Shown: piece by piece, positions 20,208 through 29,543 of the stretch
How the letters are laid out: every line of letters starts with the position of its first letter
Position numbering within the stretch: position 1 is the first letter of the stretch
Assembly (NCBI RefSeq): GCF_007744075.1
Contig: NZ_CP036266.1
Coordinates: 6,123,748 to 6,187,747 of the forward strand
Direction of reading: 5' to 3'
Source: Gimesia chilikensis
GTDB taxonomy: Bacteria > Planctomycetota > Planctomycetia > Planctomycetales > Planctomycetaceae
DNA: 64,000 bases
Notes under the pieces: generated by a model
What the model was told of the DNA's origin: nothing
Seen by the model: only the letters and a program-made list of their open reading frames with translations
The model's database searches: none
Position numbers and translations under genes: made by a program

Positions 20208-22685
20208 ATGCGAAACTGTCTTTTCTGGATGTGCCTTATCGCACTGCTGCTCACGAGTGTCACTCAGAGTGTGCGCGGCGCAGAACAGCAGGCGACGCCG
20301 GTGAGTTCGATCCGCGTACAGCCCGGTTTTCAGGTGGAACTGCTGCGTTCGGCGCAGGCAGGAGAAAGCTCCTGGATCAGCATGACCTTCGATGATCGGG
20401 GACGCGTGATCCTGGGACTGGACGATGTCGGCCTGGGTCGGCTCACTCTTAAAGACAAGACCGGTAAGGTCACATTCGAAAAAATCGACGACAAGTTAAA
20501 ACACTGTCGCGGCGTATTGTATGCCCACGACAGTCTGTATATCAGTGAGACGAACGGCGAGGGGCTGCATCGATTCCAGGATACGAATGGCGACGGTCAG
20601 TTCGATCAGCGGCAGTTGCTGAAACCACTGGATTACCGCAGCCGGTTCGGTCATGGCAGTAATCAGATCGTACTTGGCCCCGACAAAAACATCTATCTGG
20701 TCGTCGGCAACGATGTGTCGTTTCCTGAGGGAGTCTCCCCCCAGTCTCCCTATCGCGATCCGCAGAACGATCAGTTGCTGCCTAACCCGCACGACGCCGG
20801 CCAGGATGATCGCGTCGGCTACATTCTCAAGACCGACCCGGCTGGGAAAACCTGGGAGATTCTCGCGGGGGGATTTCGGAACCAGGTCGACATCGCCTTT
20901 AACCCCGAAGGAGAGATGTTTACTTACGACGCCGACATGGAATGGGATATCGGCCAACCCTGGTATCGCCCGACCCGCATCAATCATATTATTCCCGGCG
21001 GTGAGTATGGCTGGCGGTGGGGAACCGGTAAATGGCCCGAGTATTATGCAGACAGTCTGCCCAGTACGCTCAATACGGGGCTGGGTTCTCCGACCGGGAT
21101 GGTCTTCGGCACCGAGAGTCACTTTCCGACCCGCTTCAAAAACGCCATGTATATCGCTGACTGGCAGAATGGACGCATTCTGCTCGTGGATCTGATTCCT
21201 GCGGGAGCCAGCTATCAGTGCCAGTATGAAGTCTTTCTGGAAGGGGGACCGCTGAATGTGTGTGACATGCAGTTCGGGCCCGATGGTGCGCTGTATTTCA
21301 TCACCGGTGGTCGCGGCTCACAATCGGGCCTGTATCGCGTGACGCCACGAGCCGACCAGAGTCCGACTTCCCAGGCGCCCGAGATCAGTGTGCAGGACCG
21401 TCAGCAGGGAGAAGCCGCCCGGCAGTTGAGGCGGAACCTCGAACCATATCTCAACTCCTCAGTACCTGAGATCGACGTGCTCTGGACGCCTCTGAGCAGC
21501 GATGACCGCTGGCTACGGTTCACCGCCCGCAAGGCACTGGAACATCAGGATGTCTCCCGCTGGCGTGAACGGGCACTTTCAGAAACAGCGCCGGTCGCAG
21601 CGATCGAGGCGTTGATTGCCCTGTGCCATCAGGGAACCCCTCAAGATCGAGACGCGGTCCTGACAGCGTTAAATCGGATCGAGACCAGCGCGCTATCGCA
21701 GGAACAGTTACTGGCGTTGCTCCGCGCGTATGAACTCTGTTGTATTCGACTCGGCAAACCGATGTCAGCCCAGGCTGCGACAATCAGGGCGCGACTGCGG
21801 CCCCTGTTTCCGCATGCGACCAGCAGCGCGAATCACATGCTGTGCGAACTGCTGGTCTATCTGAACGATGATTCTGTCGTTCCCCGAGCCATGACGCTGC
21901 TCGCAGATACGTCGCCCCAGGAAGATCAGATCCGCACCGCCCGCGCCTTGACTCAGGCGTCCCAAGGCTGGACTCCGAAAACTCAGCGTCAGTTCCTCGC
22001 CTGGCTGGGAACAGCCCGCCACTTTACGGGAGGCAAGCAACTGACCGAACGGCTCCGCGATATTCGTGTCGACTTCCTGAAGTTACTCAGCGACAAACAA
22101 CAGCAGGAGTTCAGCCAGGAGATCGCTGCCCTCGATAAACCGCTGGAAGTGGAAGAAGTGGTTCCCGCGCGGCCGGTGGTGAAAGACTGGCAACTGACCG
22201 ACCTCGAACCGCACCTGCCCGCGGTGACACAGAACCGTTCCTTCAAAAATGCGCGACAGGCGTTGCTGGCGGCAAACTGCCTCAAGTGTCATCGGATCGG
22301 CTCTACGGGAGCGCAGATCGGTCCGGATCTCTCGAATGTCGGCAAACGCTTTGACAGCCGGGCGATTCTGGAATCGATTATTGAACCGTCCAAAGTGATG
22401 GATCCGAAATACCTTTATACTGTCTACGTCCTCAGCAGCGGGAAGATCGTGACCGGCAGGCCCGTGGGAGTCAGTAAGACCACCATCACGGTTGAAACCG
22501 ATCCGATTCGTCAGACCACGGTGCCGGTGCTTCGCGAGGAAATCGAGGAAGCCGTGCTTTCGAAGACGTCGCCGATGCCTGCCAGCCTGATCAATGTGCT
22601 CACGCAGGAAGACATTCTGGATCTGCTGGCTTATCTCAAAGCAGGCGGCGATCCCGGGGCTGCTGCGTTTCAGCAATCGAATTGA
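20208..22685 (+). CDS. PVC-type heme-binding protein (propeller, HEAT-like, cytochrome c)
   Basis: An 825-residue exported protein with AGGAG overlapping the previous stop. After the signal peptide (about 1-25), residues 30-390 form a sorbosone/glucose-dehydrogenase-like propeller (GLDDVGLGRL, TNGDGQFDQR, GGEYGWRWGTG, QFGPDGALYF). Residues 400-660 are helical repeat-like. Residues about 675-815 form a cytochrome c domain with CLKCH near residue 691 and the family signature IGPDLSNVGKRF, then IIEPSKVMDPKY. This architecture is typical of Planctomycetes and Verrucomicrobia and is thought to oxidise sugars or related compounds in the periplasm. The substrate and electron acceptor are unknown. 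Confidence 0.92.
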   Translation: MRNCLFWMCLIALLLTSVTQSVRGAEQQATPVSSIRVQPGFQVELLRSAQAGESSWISMTFDDRGRVILGLDDVGLGRLTLKDKTGKVTFEKIDDKLKHCRGVLYAHDSLYISETNGEGLHRFQDTNGDGQFDQRQLLKPLDYRSRFGHGSNQIVLGPDKNIYLVVGNDVSFPEGVSPQSPYRDPQNDQLLPNPHDAGQDDRVGYILKTDPAGKTWEILAGGFRNQVDIAFNPEGEMFTYDADMEWDIGQPWYRPTRINHIIPGGEYGWRWGTGKWPEYYADSLPSTLNTGLGSPTGMVFGTESHFPTRFKNAMYIADWQNGRILLVDLIPAGASYQCQYEVFLEGGPLNVCDMQFGPDGALYFITGGRGSQSGLYRVTPRADQSPTSQAPEISVQDRQQGEAARQLRRNLEPYLNSSVPEIDVLWTPLSSDDRWLRFTARKALEHQDVSRWRERALSETAPVAAIEALIALCHQGTPQDRDAVLTALNRIETSALSQEQLLALLRAYELCCIRLGKPMSAQAATIRARLRPLFPHATSSANHMLCELLVYLNDDSVVPRAMTLLADTSPQEDQIRTARALTQASQGWTPKTQRQFLAWLGTARHFTGGKQLTERLRDIRVDFLKLLSDKQQQEFSQEIAALDKPLEVEEVVPARPVVKDWQLTDLEPHLPAVTQNRSFKNARQALLAANCLKCHRIGSTGAQIGPDLSNVGKRFDSRAILESIIEPSKVMDPKYLYTVYVLSSGKIVTGRPVGVSKTTITVETDPIRQTTVPVLREEIEEAVLSKTSPMPASLINVLTQEDILDLLAYLKAGGDPGAAAFQQSN

Positions 22686-22708
22686 GTGAATTCAGAAAGG
22701 ACCATCGC

Positions 22709-23578
22709 ATGCCTGTGCTCAAGACATTGCTGATCCTGATCTGCAGCACGCTCAGCGTCGCGGCTGCGGAGCCGGTCAATCTCAACAGTCTCCCCTCTGA
22801 CCTGTCGGTGCCTGAGGTCACGCGGGGCAGACCTGCTCCCGGCCAGCGGGTCTGGCAGACGAATCAGGGGTTTGAAAAAACCGAAATCGCTCATGCACTG
22901 TATCTGCCCACTGACTGGCGACCCGGGAAGAGGTATCCCGTCATTATGGAATACCCGGGCAACGGCGGTTATCGTAATGCCCTGAATGACGTCAGTCGAG
23001 GCCGAGTGCAGGACTGCAAACTGGGTTATGGTTTGTCCGGCGGTGTCGGTATGATCTGGGTCAGTCTCCCCTTCGTTGATCCGAAAACGGGTCAGCATGC
23101 CGTCAAATGGTGGGGCGATCCGGACGCGACGGCCGACTATTGCAAACAGACCGTGGCCCGCATCTGCAGGGAATATGGCGGCGACGCGGACAATGTCATC
23201 CTCACCGGCTTTTCGCGGGGTGCCATCGCCTGTAATTACATCGGGCTACGAGACGCGGAGATCGCCAAACTCTGGAAAGCGATGCTGCCCCACAGTCATT
23301 ACGACGGCGTGCGCAAGTGGAATTACCCCGACAGTGACGCCGCGTCTGCCCGCCAGCGACTGGTGCGGCTCGGAACGCGTCCCCAGTTCATCAGCCATGA
23401 AAAGAGTACGCAGCAGACAGAAGCGTATCTTAAAGAGAGTGACATCTCGGGGCAGTTCACGTTTATGGCACTTCCCTACCCCAATCATTCCGATGAATGG
23501 GTGTTAAAAGATATTCCCCAGCGGAGCCGGGCGCGTGAATGGCTCCAGAACATTGTACAACCAACGGCAACCGACTGA
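22709..23578 (+). CDS. Secreted alpha/beta-hydrolase
   Basis: A 289-residue protein from the ATG at 22709, with AAAGGA seven bases upstream. A TTG at 22682 in the same frame overlaps the preceding gene and is unlikely. It has a Sec signal peptide (1-20). The nucleophile elbow is GFSRGA (Gly-x-Ser-x-Gly) and the probable oxyanion region is YPVIMEYPGNGGY. The C-terminal YPNHSDEW carries the likely catalytic His. It resembles planctomycete exported esterases of the prolyl-oligopeptidase/feruloyl-esterase type, perhaps acting on sugar esters. It belongs to the secreted-enzyme unit. Confidence 0.8.
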   Translation: MPVLKTLLILICSTLSVAAAEPVNLNSLPSDLSVPEVTRGRPAPGQRVWQTNQGFEKTEIAHALYLPTDWRPGKRYPVIMEYPGNGGYRNALNDVSRGRVQDCKLGYGLSGGVGMIWVSLPFVDPKTGQHAVKWWGDPDATADYCKQTVARICREYGGDADNVILTGFSRGAIACNYIGLRDAEIAKLWKAMLPHSHYDGVRKWNYPDSDAASARQRLVRLGTRPQFISHEKSTQQTEAYLKESDISGQFTFMALPYPNHSDEWVLKDIPQRSRAREWLQNIVQPTATD

Positions 23579-23604
23579 ATCCTTCCCCGAAACGAGGCAC
23601 TCCC

Positions 23605-24723
23605 ATGCACCGCATTGCTCTCTGGATGCTCTGCTCTTTCTCTGGTCTGCTCCTGCAGAATGTCACTCTTCGTGCAGCGGAACCGGAGCCACAACCCCGA
23701 CCGCATATCGAGATCCGCGGGATCTACGGCGGTGCGCCGACTCATCTGCTGGAGCAGAACCGCAGTCTGCCCGAACTGGGAGTGAATGCGATCTTCATGG
23801 GCTCGGGCAGTCTGACAGCTGAAAGGATCGCTCAACTGAAGCGACAGGGGGCGCAAGTCTTTGCCGAGTTCAACACGCTGCATGTCGCCGGCTATCTCAA
23901 GGAGCATCCGGATGCGGCTCCGATCGGTGTGGACGGGAAGGTCTCGCCTCCTCCGCACGGCTGGCAGGGCATCTGTCCGACTCATCCCGGTTATCGGAAA
24001 TATCGGATGGAGGAATTTCGTCGCGTGCTCAAAGAGTATGAGATTGATGGCATCTGGCTCGATTATCATCACAGCCATGCCAGCTGGGAACGGGCCGAGC
24101 CGGACATGCCGGACACCTGTTTCTGTGAACGTTGCCTGAAACAGTATCAACAGGATACGAAAACCAGTCTGCCCGAGGCACCGACGGCCGAACTTTCGCA
24201 ACTGCTGCTGGGAGAACAGAAGGCGAAGTGGACACAGTGGCGGTGCGACGTTTTCACCGACTGGGTCCGCGAGTTTCATTCGATCATCGAGGAGACACGA
24301 CCGAAAGCACTGCTGGGCACGTTCCATTGCCCGTGGACCGACACCGAATTCAACGGGGCGCTGAAAAACAAGCTGGCCATCGATCTCAAGGCCCAGGCGC
24401 AGTACATCGATGTTTTCAGCATCATGCCGTACCATGCCCGCTTCAATCACCCCGAGGACCCGGCCTGGATTTCCCGCCAGACGGCCTGGCTGGGAAAGTA
24501 CCTCGGTATCAAAGGGCAGCCTGGCGAGCGGCACAAGATCTGGCCCATCGTGCAGCTCTCGGACTGGGGCGAAGCGGTGCCCGTTAAACAGGTGCAGCCG
24601 GTCCTCGACCATGGCACGCGTCTCCCCGCGACCGGGGTGATGGTCTTCCGCTGGGGTTCTTTGCATCCCCAGACCGACAAGGTGGAGGCGATGATCGAAT
24701 ACTATCGCGCGATTCAGCCGTGA
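23605..24723 (+). CDS. Secreted TIM-barrel hydrolase-like protein
   Basis: A 372-residue protein from the ATG at 23605. It has a signal peptide (about 1-25) and then a barrel with strands such as GVNAIFMGSG, GAQVFAEFNTLHV, DGIWLDYHHSH and YIDVFSIMPYHARF. The segment WLDYHH followed by CFCERCLKQY is seen in hypothetical glycosyl-hydrolase families (GHL6/GHL10-like). Acidic residues at the ends of the strands (AEF, LDY) are plausible catalytic residues. No defined CAZy family can be assigned by eye. It completes the 19.4-24.7 kb unit of exported proteins, which looks devoted to sugar or polysaccharide use. Confidence 0.7.
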   Translation: MHRIALWMLCSFSGLLLQNVTLRAAEPEPQPRPHIEIRGIYGGAPTHLLEQNRSLPELGVNAIFMGSGSLTAERIAQLKRQGAQVFAEFNTLHVAGYLKEHPDAAPIGVDGKVSPPPHGWQGICPTHPGYRKYRMEEFRRVLKEYEIDGIWLDYHHSHASWERAEPDMPDTCFCERCLKQYQQDTKTSLPEAPTAELSQLLLGEQKAKWTQWRCDVFTDWVREFHSIIEETRPKALLGTFHCPWTDTEFNGALKNKLAIDLKAQAQYIDVFSIMPYHARFNHPEDPAWISRQTAWLGKYLGIKGQPGERHKIWPIVQLSDWGEAVPVKQVQPVLDHGTRLPATGVMVFRWGSLHPQTDKVEAMIEYYRAIQP

Positions 24724-24814
24724 GCCGTGCGGGAATGTGTTTATTGACAATCCGACAGGCGCGGTCTATAACCAACGCGAACTGAAATCACCTGCAGATA
24801 GACGGATTGCGACC

Positions 24815-25606
24815 ATGCTGACAGTACTTTCCCCAGCCAAATCACTGAACCTGGATCCCCAGAAACAGACGACCAAATACTCGGCTCCCGAATTCCTCGA
24901 GGAAGCCGAAACACTCGTCAATAAACTGAAGCGGATGTCGCGGAAAGCGCTGGGCGAACTGATGAGCATCAGTGACGATCTGTCCGAATTGAACCATGGT
25001 CGGTTCAATGAATGGTCGCGTCCGTTCACGACGAAGAATGCCAAGCAGGCCGTGCTGACGTTTAACGGGGATGTTTACCAGGGCCTGAATGCCAGTCAGT
25101 TCAAAGCCCGCGACCTGGCGTATGCCCAGGATCATCTGCGAATCCTGTCCGGTCTGTATGGCGTGCTGCGTCCGCTCGATCTGATGCAGGCCTATCGGCT
25201 GGAAATGGGAACCAGTCTGAAGACACGGCAGGGGAACTCGCTGTACGATTTCTGGGGCGATAAAATCACCGAGTCACTCAAGGCGGATCTCGACCAGCAG
25301 AAACAGCGGGCCCTGGTGAATCTCGCTTCGAATGAATACTTCAAGTCGGTCAAACCCAAACAGCTGGGCTGTCCGGTGATTACGCCGGTCTTCAAGGAAA
25401 TCAAGGATGGCAAATCGCGGACGATCGCCCTGTTTGCGAAGCAGGCCCGCGGTCGGATGGCGGCCTGGATGATACAGAACCGCATTGATGCCCCGGAGGA
25501 TCTGACCGGTTTCAACCTGGATGGCTACGAGTACCAGCCCGATGAATCGACTGACAGCAAACTGACCTTTTCCCGCCCGCAACCACCGCCGGTCGGAAAA
25601 AAATAA
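24815..25606 (+). CDS. yaaA: YaaA (DUF328/UPF0246) peroxide-stress protein
   Basis: A 263-residue protein from the ATG at 24815; an earlier in-frame ATG at 24737 adds 26 residues with no homology. It begins with LTVLSPAKSLN and contains FNGDVYQGL, RILSGLYGVLRPLD, MQAYRLEMGT, NLASNEYFK and FAKQARGRMA, all diagnostic of YaaA. In E. coli the protein limits Fenton damage by lowering intracellular unincorporated iron under peroxide stress, and the family binds DNA-like structures. Cytoplasmic. The length is normal. Confidence 0.95.
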   Translation: MLTVLSPAKSLNLDPQKQTTKYSAPEFLEEAETLVNKLKRMSRKALGELMSISDDLSELNHGRFNEWSRPFTTKNAKQAVLTFNGDVYQGLNASQFKARDLAYAQDHLRILSGLYGVLRPLDLMQAYRLEMGTSLKTRQGNSLYDFWGDKITESLKADLDQQKQRALVNLASNEYFKSVKPKQLGCPVITPVFKEIKDGKSRTIALFAKQARGRMAAWMIQNRIDAPEDLTGFNLDGYEYQPDESTDSKLTFSRPQPPPVGKK

Positions 25607-25633
25607 CTTCCACTTTCTCAGGATGAAAGCACA

Positions 25634-26641
25634 ATGACGGAGCAGGCACTGCATCAGCAACTGGACCAGATGATTACCGGCTACTGGACGTCCCAGGCCA
25701 TTTATGCAGCGGCGAAACTGGGAATCGCCGACCTGCTGGTCGACAACCCTCAGACTGCGGCCCAACTGGCGGCTGCTACCGACACGAATGCCGGCGCCCT
25801 GTATCGGGTGTTGCGTGCCCTGGCCAGCATCGGGATCTTTGAAGAAAACGAGCAGCAGGAATTCACGTTGACGCCGATGGCGGAATTTCTGCGGAGTGAT
25901 GTCCCCGGTTCCAAGCGGGCGCTGGCGATGATGTCGGGGGATGAGCAGTTCCAGTGCTGGAGCGAGATCATGTACAGCGTAAAGACCGGGAAGACCTCAT
26001 TTGATAAGGTCTTTGGGCAGCCGATCTTCGAATACCTGTCTCAGCATGAAGACAAAGGCCAGATTTTCGACCAGGCGATGATGGGCATTCATGGCCGGGA
26101 AACTGGAGAGATCATGCAGGCCTACGATTTCTCAGGCATTCAAACCCTGGTTGACGTGGGCGGCGGAAACGGATCGAACATTGCCCACATTCTGCAGCAG
26201 TACCCCGAGATGCAGGGTGTTCTGTTCGACCTGCCCCACGTTGTCGAACGGGCCCAGCCACATATCGAGGCAGCGGGACTGAGTGAGCGGTGCGAAATTG
26301 TGGGAGGCAACTTCTTTGAAGCGGTTCCCGGGAACGCGGATGCCTGGTTCATGCGGCACATCATTCATGACTGGGACGATGAAAAGTCGCTCACGATTCT
26401 CAAAAACTGTCACACCGCGATGCCGGCAGACGCTAAACTGCTGGTTGTGGAAAGTGTGATCCCGGCAGGTAACGAACCGTTCGCCGGCAAGTTCCTGGAC
26501 CTGGTGATGCTGATGATTCCCGGTGGCAAGGAACGGACGGCCGAAGAGTATCGCAGCCTGTTCGCCGAGGCGGGCTTTGAGCTGACGCGCGTCATCCCGA
26601 CAGAATCCGAGCTGAGCATTATCGAATGTGTTAAGCAATAG
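25634..26641 (+). CDS. O-methyltransferase family 2 protein, tandem copy 1
   Basis: A 335-residue protein. An N-terminal winged-helix dimerisation domain (residues 1-90, TAAQLAAATDTNAGALYRVLRA) is followed by a Rossmann methyltransferase domain with motif I DVGGGNG at residues 174-180. The general-base His lies in RHIIHDWDD (H245), and the C-terminus is AEAGFELTRVIPTESELSIIE. This is the AdoMet-dependent O-methyltransferase layout of plant- and polyketide-type enzymes. It therefore probably methylates a hydroxyl of a small aromatic or polyketide-like molecule. The next gene is a close duplicate. No polyketide synthase lies nearby. Confidence 0.88.
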   Translation: MTEQALHQQLDQMITGYWTSQAIYAAAKLGIADLLVDNPQTAAQLAAATDTNAGALYRVLRALASIGIFEENEQQEFTLTPMAEFLRSDVPGSKRALAMMSGDEQFQCWSEIMYSVKTGKTSFDKVFGQPIFEYLSQHEDKGQIFDQAMMGIHGRETGEIMQAYDFSGIQTLVDVGGGNGSNIAHILQQYPEMQGVLFDLPHVVERAQPHIEAAGLSERCEIVGGNFFEAVPGNADAWFMRHIIHDWDDEKSLTILKNCHTAMPADAKLLVVESVIPAGNEPFAGKFLDLVMLMIPGGKERTAEEYRSLFAEAGFELTRVIPTESELSIIECVKQ

Positions 26642-26717
26642 ATCTGGAATACCGGTTGTCTGTCGGTCGATGCGATTCGTTCCGAATTGATGTGAGCTGA
26701 ATTGAGGAGACGCTGAG

Positions 26718-27725
26718 ATGACCGACGAAACCCATCCGCAACAACTGGAGCGGATGATTACCGGCTACTGTATTTCCCAGAGTATCTATGCCGCTGCCAA
26801 ACTGGAAATCGCCGATCAGTTGGCCGCGGGTCCCCGGACCGCGGCACAACTGGCGGAGGCGACGCAGACCGATGCGGACTCGCTGTACCGTCTGCTCCGC
26901 GCCCTGGCCAGTGTGGGGATCTTTGCGGAAAACGAACAGGGGGCCTTCTCCCTCACGCCGCTGGCGGAACCGTTGCGGAGTGATCACCCGGAATCCAAAC
27001 AGGCCTGCGCGATCATGAATGGCGAAGACCAGTTCCGGCCCTGGTGCGAAATCATTTACAGCCTGCAGACCGGGAAACCGGCTTACAACAAGATCTGGGG
27101 AACATCGGTATTTGAGTTTCTGGCCGAACACCCGGAGCAGGCGCAGATCTTTGACCGGGCGATGACCGGCATCCATGGTCGCGGGAACGATTCGATCCTG
27201 GATGCCTATGATCTCACTGATACCCGGGTTCTGGCGGATGTCGGCGGGGGCAATGGTCTGCACCTCGCTGGAATTCTGCAGGCGAACCCTCATCTGCATG
27301 GTCTGCTGTTTGATGTTCCGCATGTCGTCGAACGGGCCCAGACCCAGATCGACCAGGCCGGTTTGTCCGATCGCTGCCAGCTGGTCGGTGGTGACTTTTT
27401 CCAGTCACTGCCACAGGGACCAGATGCAATTCTTCTCCGGCACATCATTCACGACTGGAACGACGAACAATCACTCCGCATTCTCAAGAACTGTCATGCG
27501 GCCCTGCCGGACGGGGGTAAGCTGTTGATCCTGGAGAGTGTCATCCAGCCGGGCAATGCACCTTTCTGGGGGAAGTTCGTGGACCTGATCATGCTGCTGG
27601 TCACAGGGGGCAGAGAACGGACGGCCAAAGAATTCCGTCTGCTCTATGAGCGGGCCGGCTTTGAACTGACGCAGATTGTGCCGACTTCGTCCGATCTCTC
27701 GATTGTGGAAGGCGTCAAACGCTGA
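26718..27725 (+). CDS. O-methyltransferase family 2 protein, tandem copy 2
   Basis: A 335-residue protein with the ribosome site GAGGAG. It has exactly the length of the previous gene and aligns end to end: the same start QQLERMITGY, motif I DVGGGNG, PHVVERAQ, RHIIHDWND and a shared IVEGVKR-like tail. The copies probably arose by tandem duplication and now differ in the central substrate region (residues 100-160), so they may act on different positions or molecules. All catalytic motifs are intact, so neither is a pseudogene. Confidence 0.88.
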   Translation: MTDETHPQQLERMITGYCISQSIYAAAKLEIADQLAAGPRTAAQLAEATQTDADSLYRLLRALASVGIFAENEQGAFSLTPLAEPLRSDHPESKQACAIMNGEDQFRPWCEIIYSLQTGKPAYNKIWGTSVFEFLAEHPEQAQIFDRAMTGIHGRGNDSILDAYDLTDTRVLADVGGGNGLHLAGILQANPHLHGLLFDVPHVVERAQTQIDQAGLSDRCQLVGGDFFQSLPQGPDAILLRHIIHDWNDEQSLRILKNCHAALPDGGKLLILESVIQPGNAPFWGKFVDLIMLLVTGGRERTAKEFRLLYERAGFELTQIVPTSSDLSIVEGVKR

Positions 27726-27742
27726 TCGCTGCGATTGGGGGA

Positions 27743-28747
27743 TCAGGGAAAGCGGACAGAAAGACCGGCACCGGCGAAGAAGTCGGACGCGCCTTCGCTC
27801 AGACCGACGCCCGCACTCCAGTCGAGCTGCACATTGTTATTGATCAGGAAGGTGAACCCGGCATCAAAATAGTGTTCCGTGCGGGCGGTACGGGCGCCGC
27901 TGGGAATCAGCACGAACCATTCGGTAAATGCGCTGAGTTGACTGTTCAACGTATAATTGACCGAGCAGGACTGGGCCATCTCCAGGAAGTACTTGCCGCT
28001 GGTGTCGATATCTGCATAGCCCTGCGTGGATGCAGCGACGGAGACAATCTGGTTCAGTTGCCAGGCATAGATCAGATCGACGCCCGGTTCCACATGCTGA
28101 GACGTAAAGGCCGGGCTCCCGGTCGGCACACTCATCGATGTAATCAGCGCCATTTCGGGCAGAATGCCTGCCTGAGGGGTTAAGGCAAACTGCAGTGCCA
28201 GATCCAGATCCTGTGTGCCGAAGGTGCTGTTATGGTACGTGCCGATCTGTGCTGTTTGTTGCAGGGGCGAAAAGCCGACGCGAAACTCCAGCCAGTCTGC
28301 CAGGATTCCCTGTCGCCAGAGGAACTCGCCAAAGGACTGATAGCGGACGTCCTGTCCCCCCTCGTTACTTTTCAGGTACGTGTAACCCGATTCAATCTGG
28401 GTTACGCCTTTTCCAACGGTCACCGAAGTGGAGGTGAAGTTGGGGCGATCGGTCTGCAGCGGTTTGTCCAGCTGAGGGCCGCCCGAACATTCCGGGCCCG
28501 CGTTCCACTGAAACAGGGTGCCACAACAGGGGGCAAAGTAGAGCCCCGTGACCGGCGCGACCGGCAAGGCCGCTGATTCTGTCTCGGTGAGTGCTTTGCC
28601 GAATTCACTCTGCTCGATGAGCAACGGCTCAGCTGCGGCATCACCTGCCTGTGCGCAGCAGAAATCGAGACACAGCAATATCAGGCAGGGTAAGCTGCGC
28701 AAGATTTGTGCCCTGATCGGTGTCAGACTGGTTCGCGAAATCGGCAT
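27743..28747 (-). CDS. Outer-membrane transporter-like protein (phenol MetA-pathway type)
   Basis: A 334-residue exported protein with a signal peptide (about 1-34) and a Cys-containing linker. A beta-barrel-like domain opens with TDRPNFTSTSVTVGKGVTQ and is rich in alternating aromatic strands to the terminal LSVRFP. This matches the putative MetA-pathway-of-phenol-degradation transporter family, whose members are barrel-like outer-membrane proteins of uncertain cargo. The final Phe-Pro instead of a terminal Phe is slightly unusual for BAM recognition. It converges on the methyltransferase gene with 17 bases between stops. Confidence 0.72.
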   Translation of the reverse strand: MPISRTSLTPIRAQILRSLPCLILLCLDFCCAQAGDAAAEPLLIEQSEFGKALTETESAALPVAPVTGLYFAPCCGTLFQWNAGPECSGGPQLDKPLQTDRPNFTSTSVTVGKGVTQIESGYTYLKSNEGGQDVRYQSFGEFLWRQGILADWLEFRVGFSPLQQTAQIGTYHNSTFGTQDLDLALQFALTPQAGILPEMALITSMSVPTGSPAFTSQHVEPGVDLIYAWQLNQIVSVAASTQGYADIDTSGKYFLEMAQSCSVNYTLNSQLSAFTEWFVLIPSGARTARTEHYFDAGFTFLINNNVQLDWSAGVGLSEGASDFFAGAGLSVRFP

Positions 28748-29543
28748 AGAAGATTTATCGGAAAGCCTGCCTGACAGCGGTCAGGATTTCTGGAGAATCG
28801 CCGTGTGGCCCATATCTTCAGTGATGAAGGAGACACTGTGGTTGAGACTTCTCTTTCCGGGCTGACGCCGATCCGTAGGATGGTTTACCTGGAATGGGAC
28901 ACTGTTGGACGAAAACTGCGTGATTTTGCTGGAGAACGGCAGACGGTGGTTCTTTATTTGAACGATGCTTACCTGAATTCTTTCAAGCGGGGCTAACACC
29001 CTGCGGCTCATTTTTTTCTCTGGGAGGTCTTTCAGCATGGTTATGTATTTTGCGGAAGGGCGCGTGGGGGTCAAGCGGAGATTGTGCTCCTGGTCGGTGG
29101 TGAATGGCTCTGAATTATCAGTGAGATGCATTTCAAATGCGTTGAGTGTGCTGCGAAATGATTTGAAATTGTACGACACAGAACGCACTGGTTCGGATTG
29201 TTCCGGTGAAAAGCGGACGAAATCGACGGCGATTCAGGTGTTTCTGAATCAGTTATGGTCCGTGTTCCAGTGCACGCATCATCCGCCTCGCGCGCGAAGC
29301 AGAATTACACAAGATAGGGTTTGGCAGAAGCCGATCAAGTTCAGTTTCTTCAGTGAAAAGAACTGAACCGTTCCAGTGCTCAAAACGGAGTAGTGAATTC
29401 AACAGAAAAACGCGTTTACTCTGAATGTGAAATTTTCGGACCAAGCGCAGCCGGTGATTGACCTGTTGAAGGAGTTCCTTCAAAATCGAAAAGATCAATT
29501 CCATGTGTCTGTTTAGCCGGTGCCTGTTTAGAAAGAGAAGACA
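28748..29543. other. Long gap with no supported gene
   Basis: About 800 bp separate the divergent 28747 and 29544 genes. Frames of 60-135 codons exist on both strands, but they overlap one another, have no family resemblance and have no consistent ribosome sites. The best frame on the plus strand starts at 29037 after GGGAGG and would encode 109 Arg/Ser/Cys-rich residues, which I consider non-coding. I see no repeat, tRNA or terminator. Confidence 0.5.

Noticed and set aside
23485-24750. A 421-codon open frame on the minus strand
   Set aside because: It is opposite the secreted barrel protein, which has a signal peptide, a ribosome site and conserved motifs. The antisense frame has none.
28781-29366. 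Short overlapping frames on both strands in the long gap
   Set aside because: The compositions are erratic, and the frames overlap each other and lack family features.
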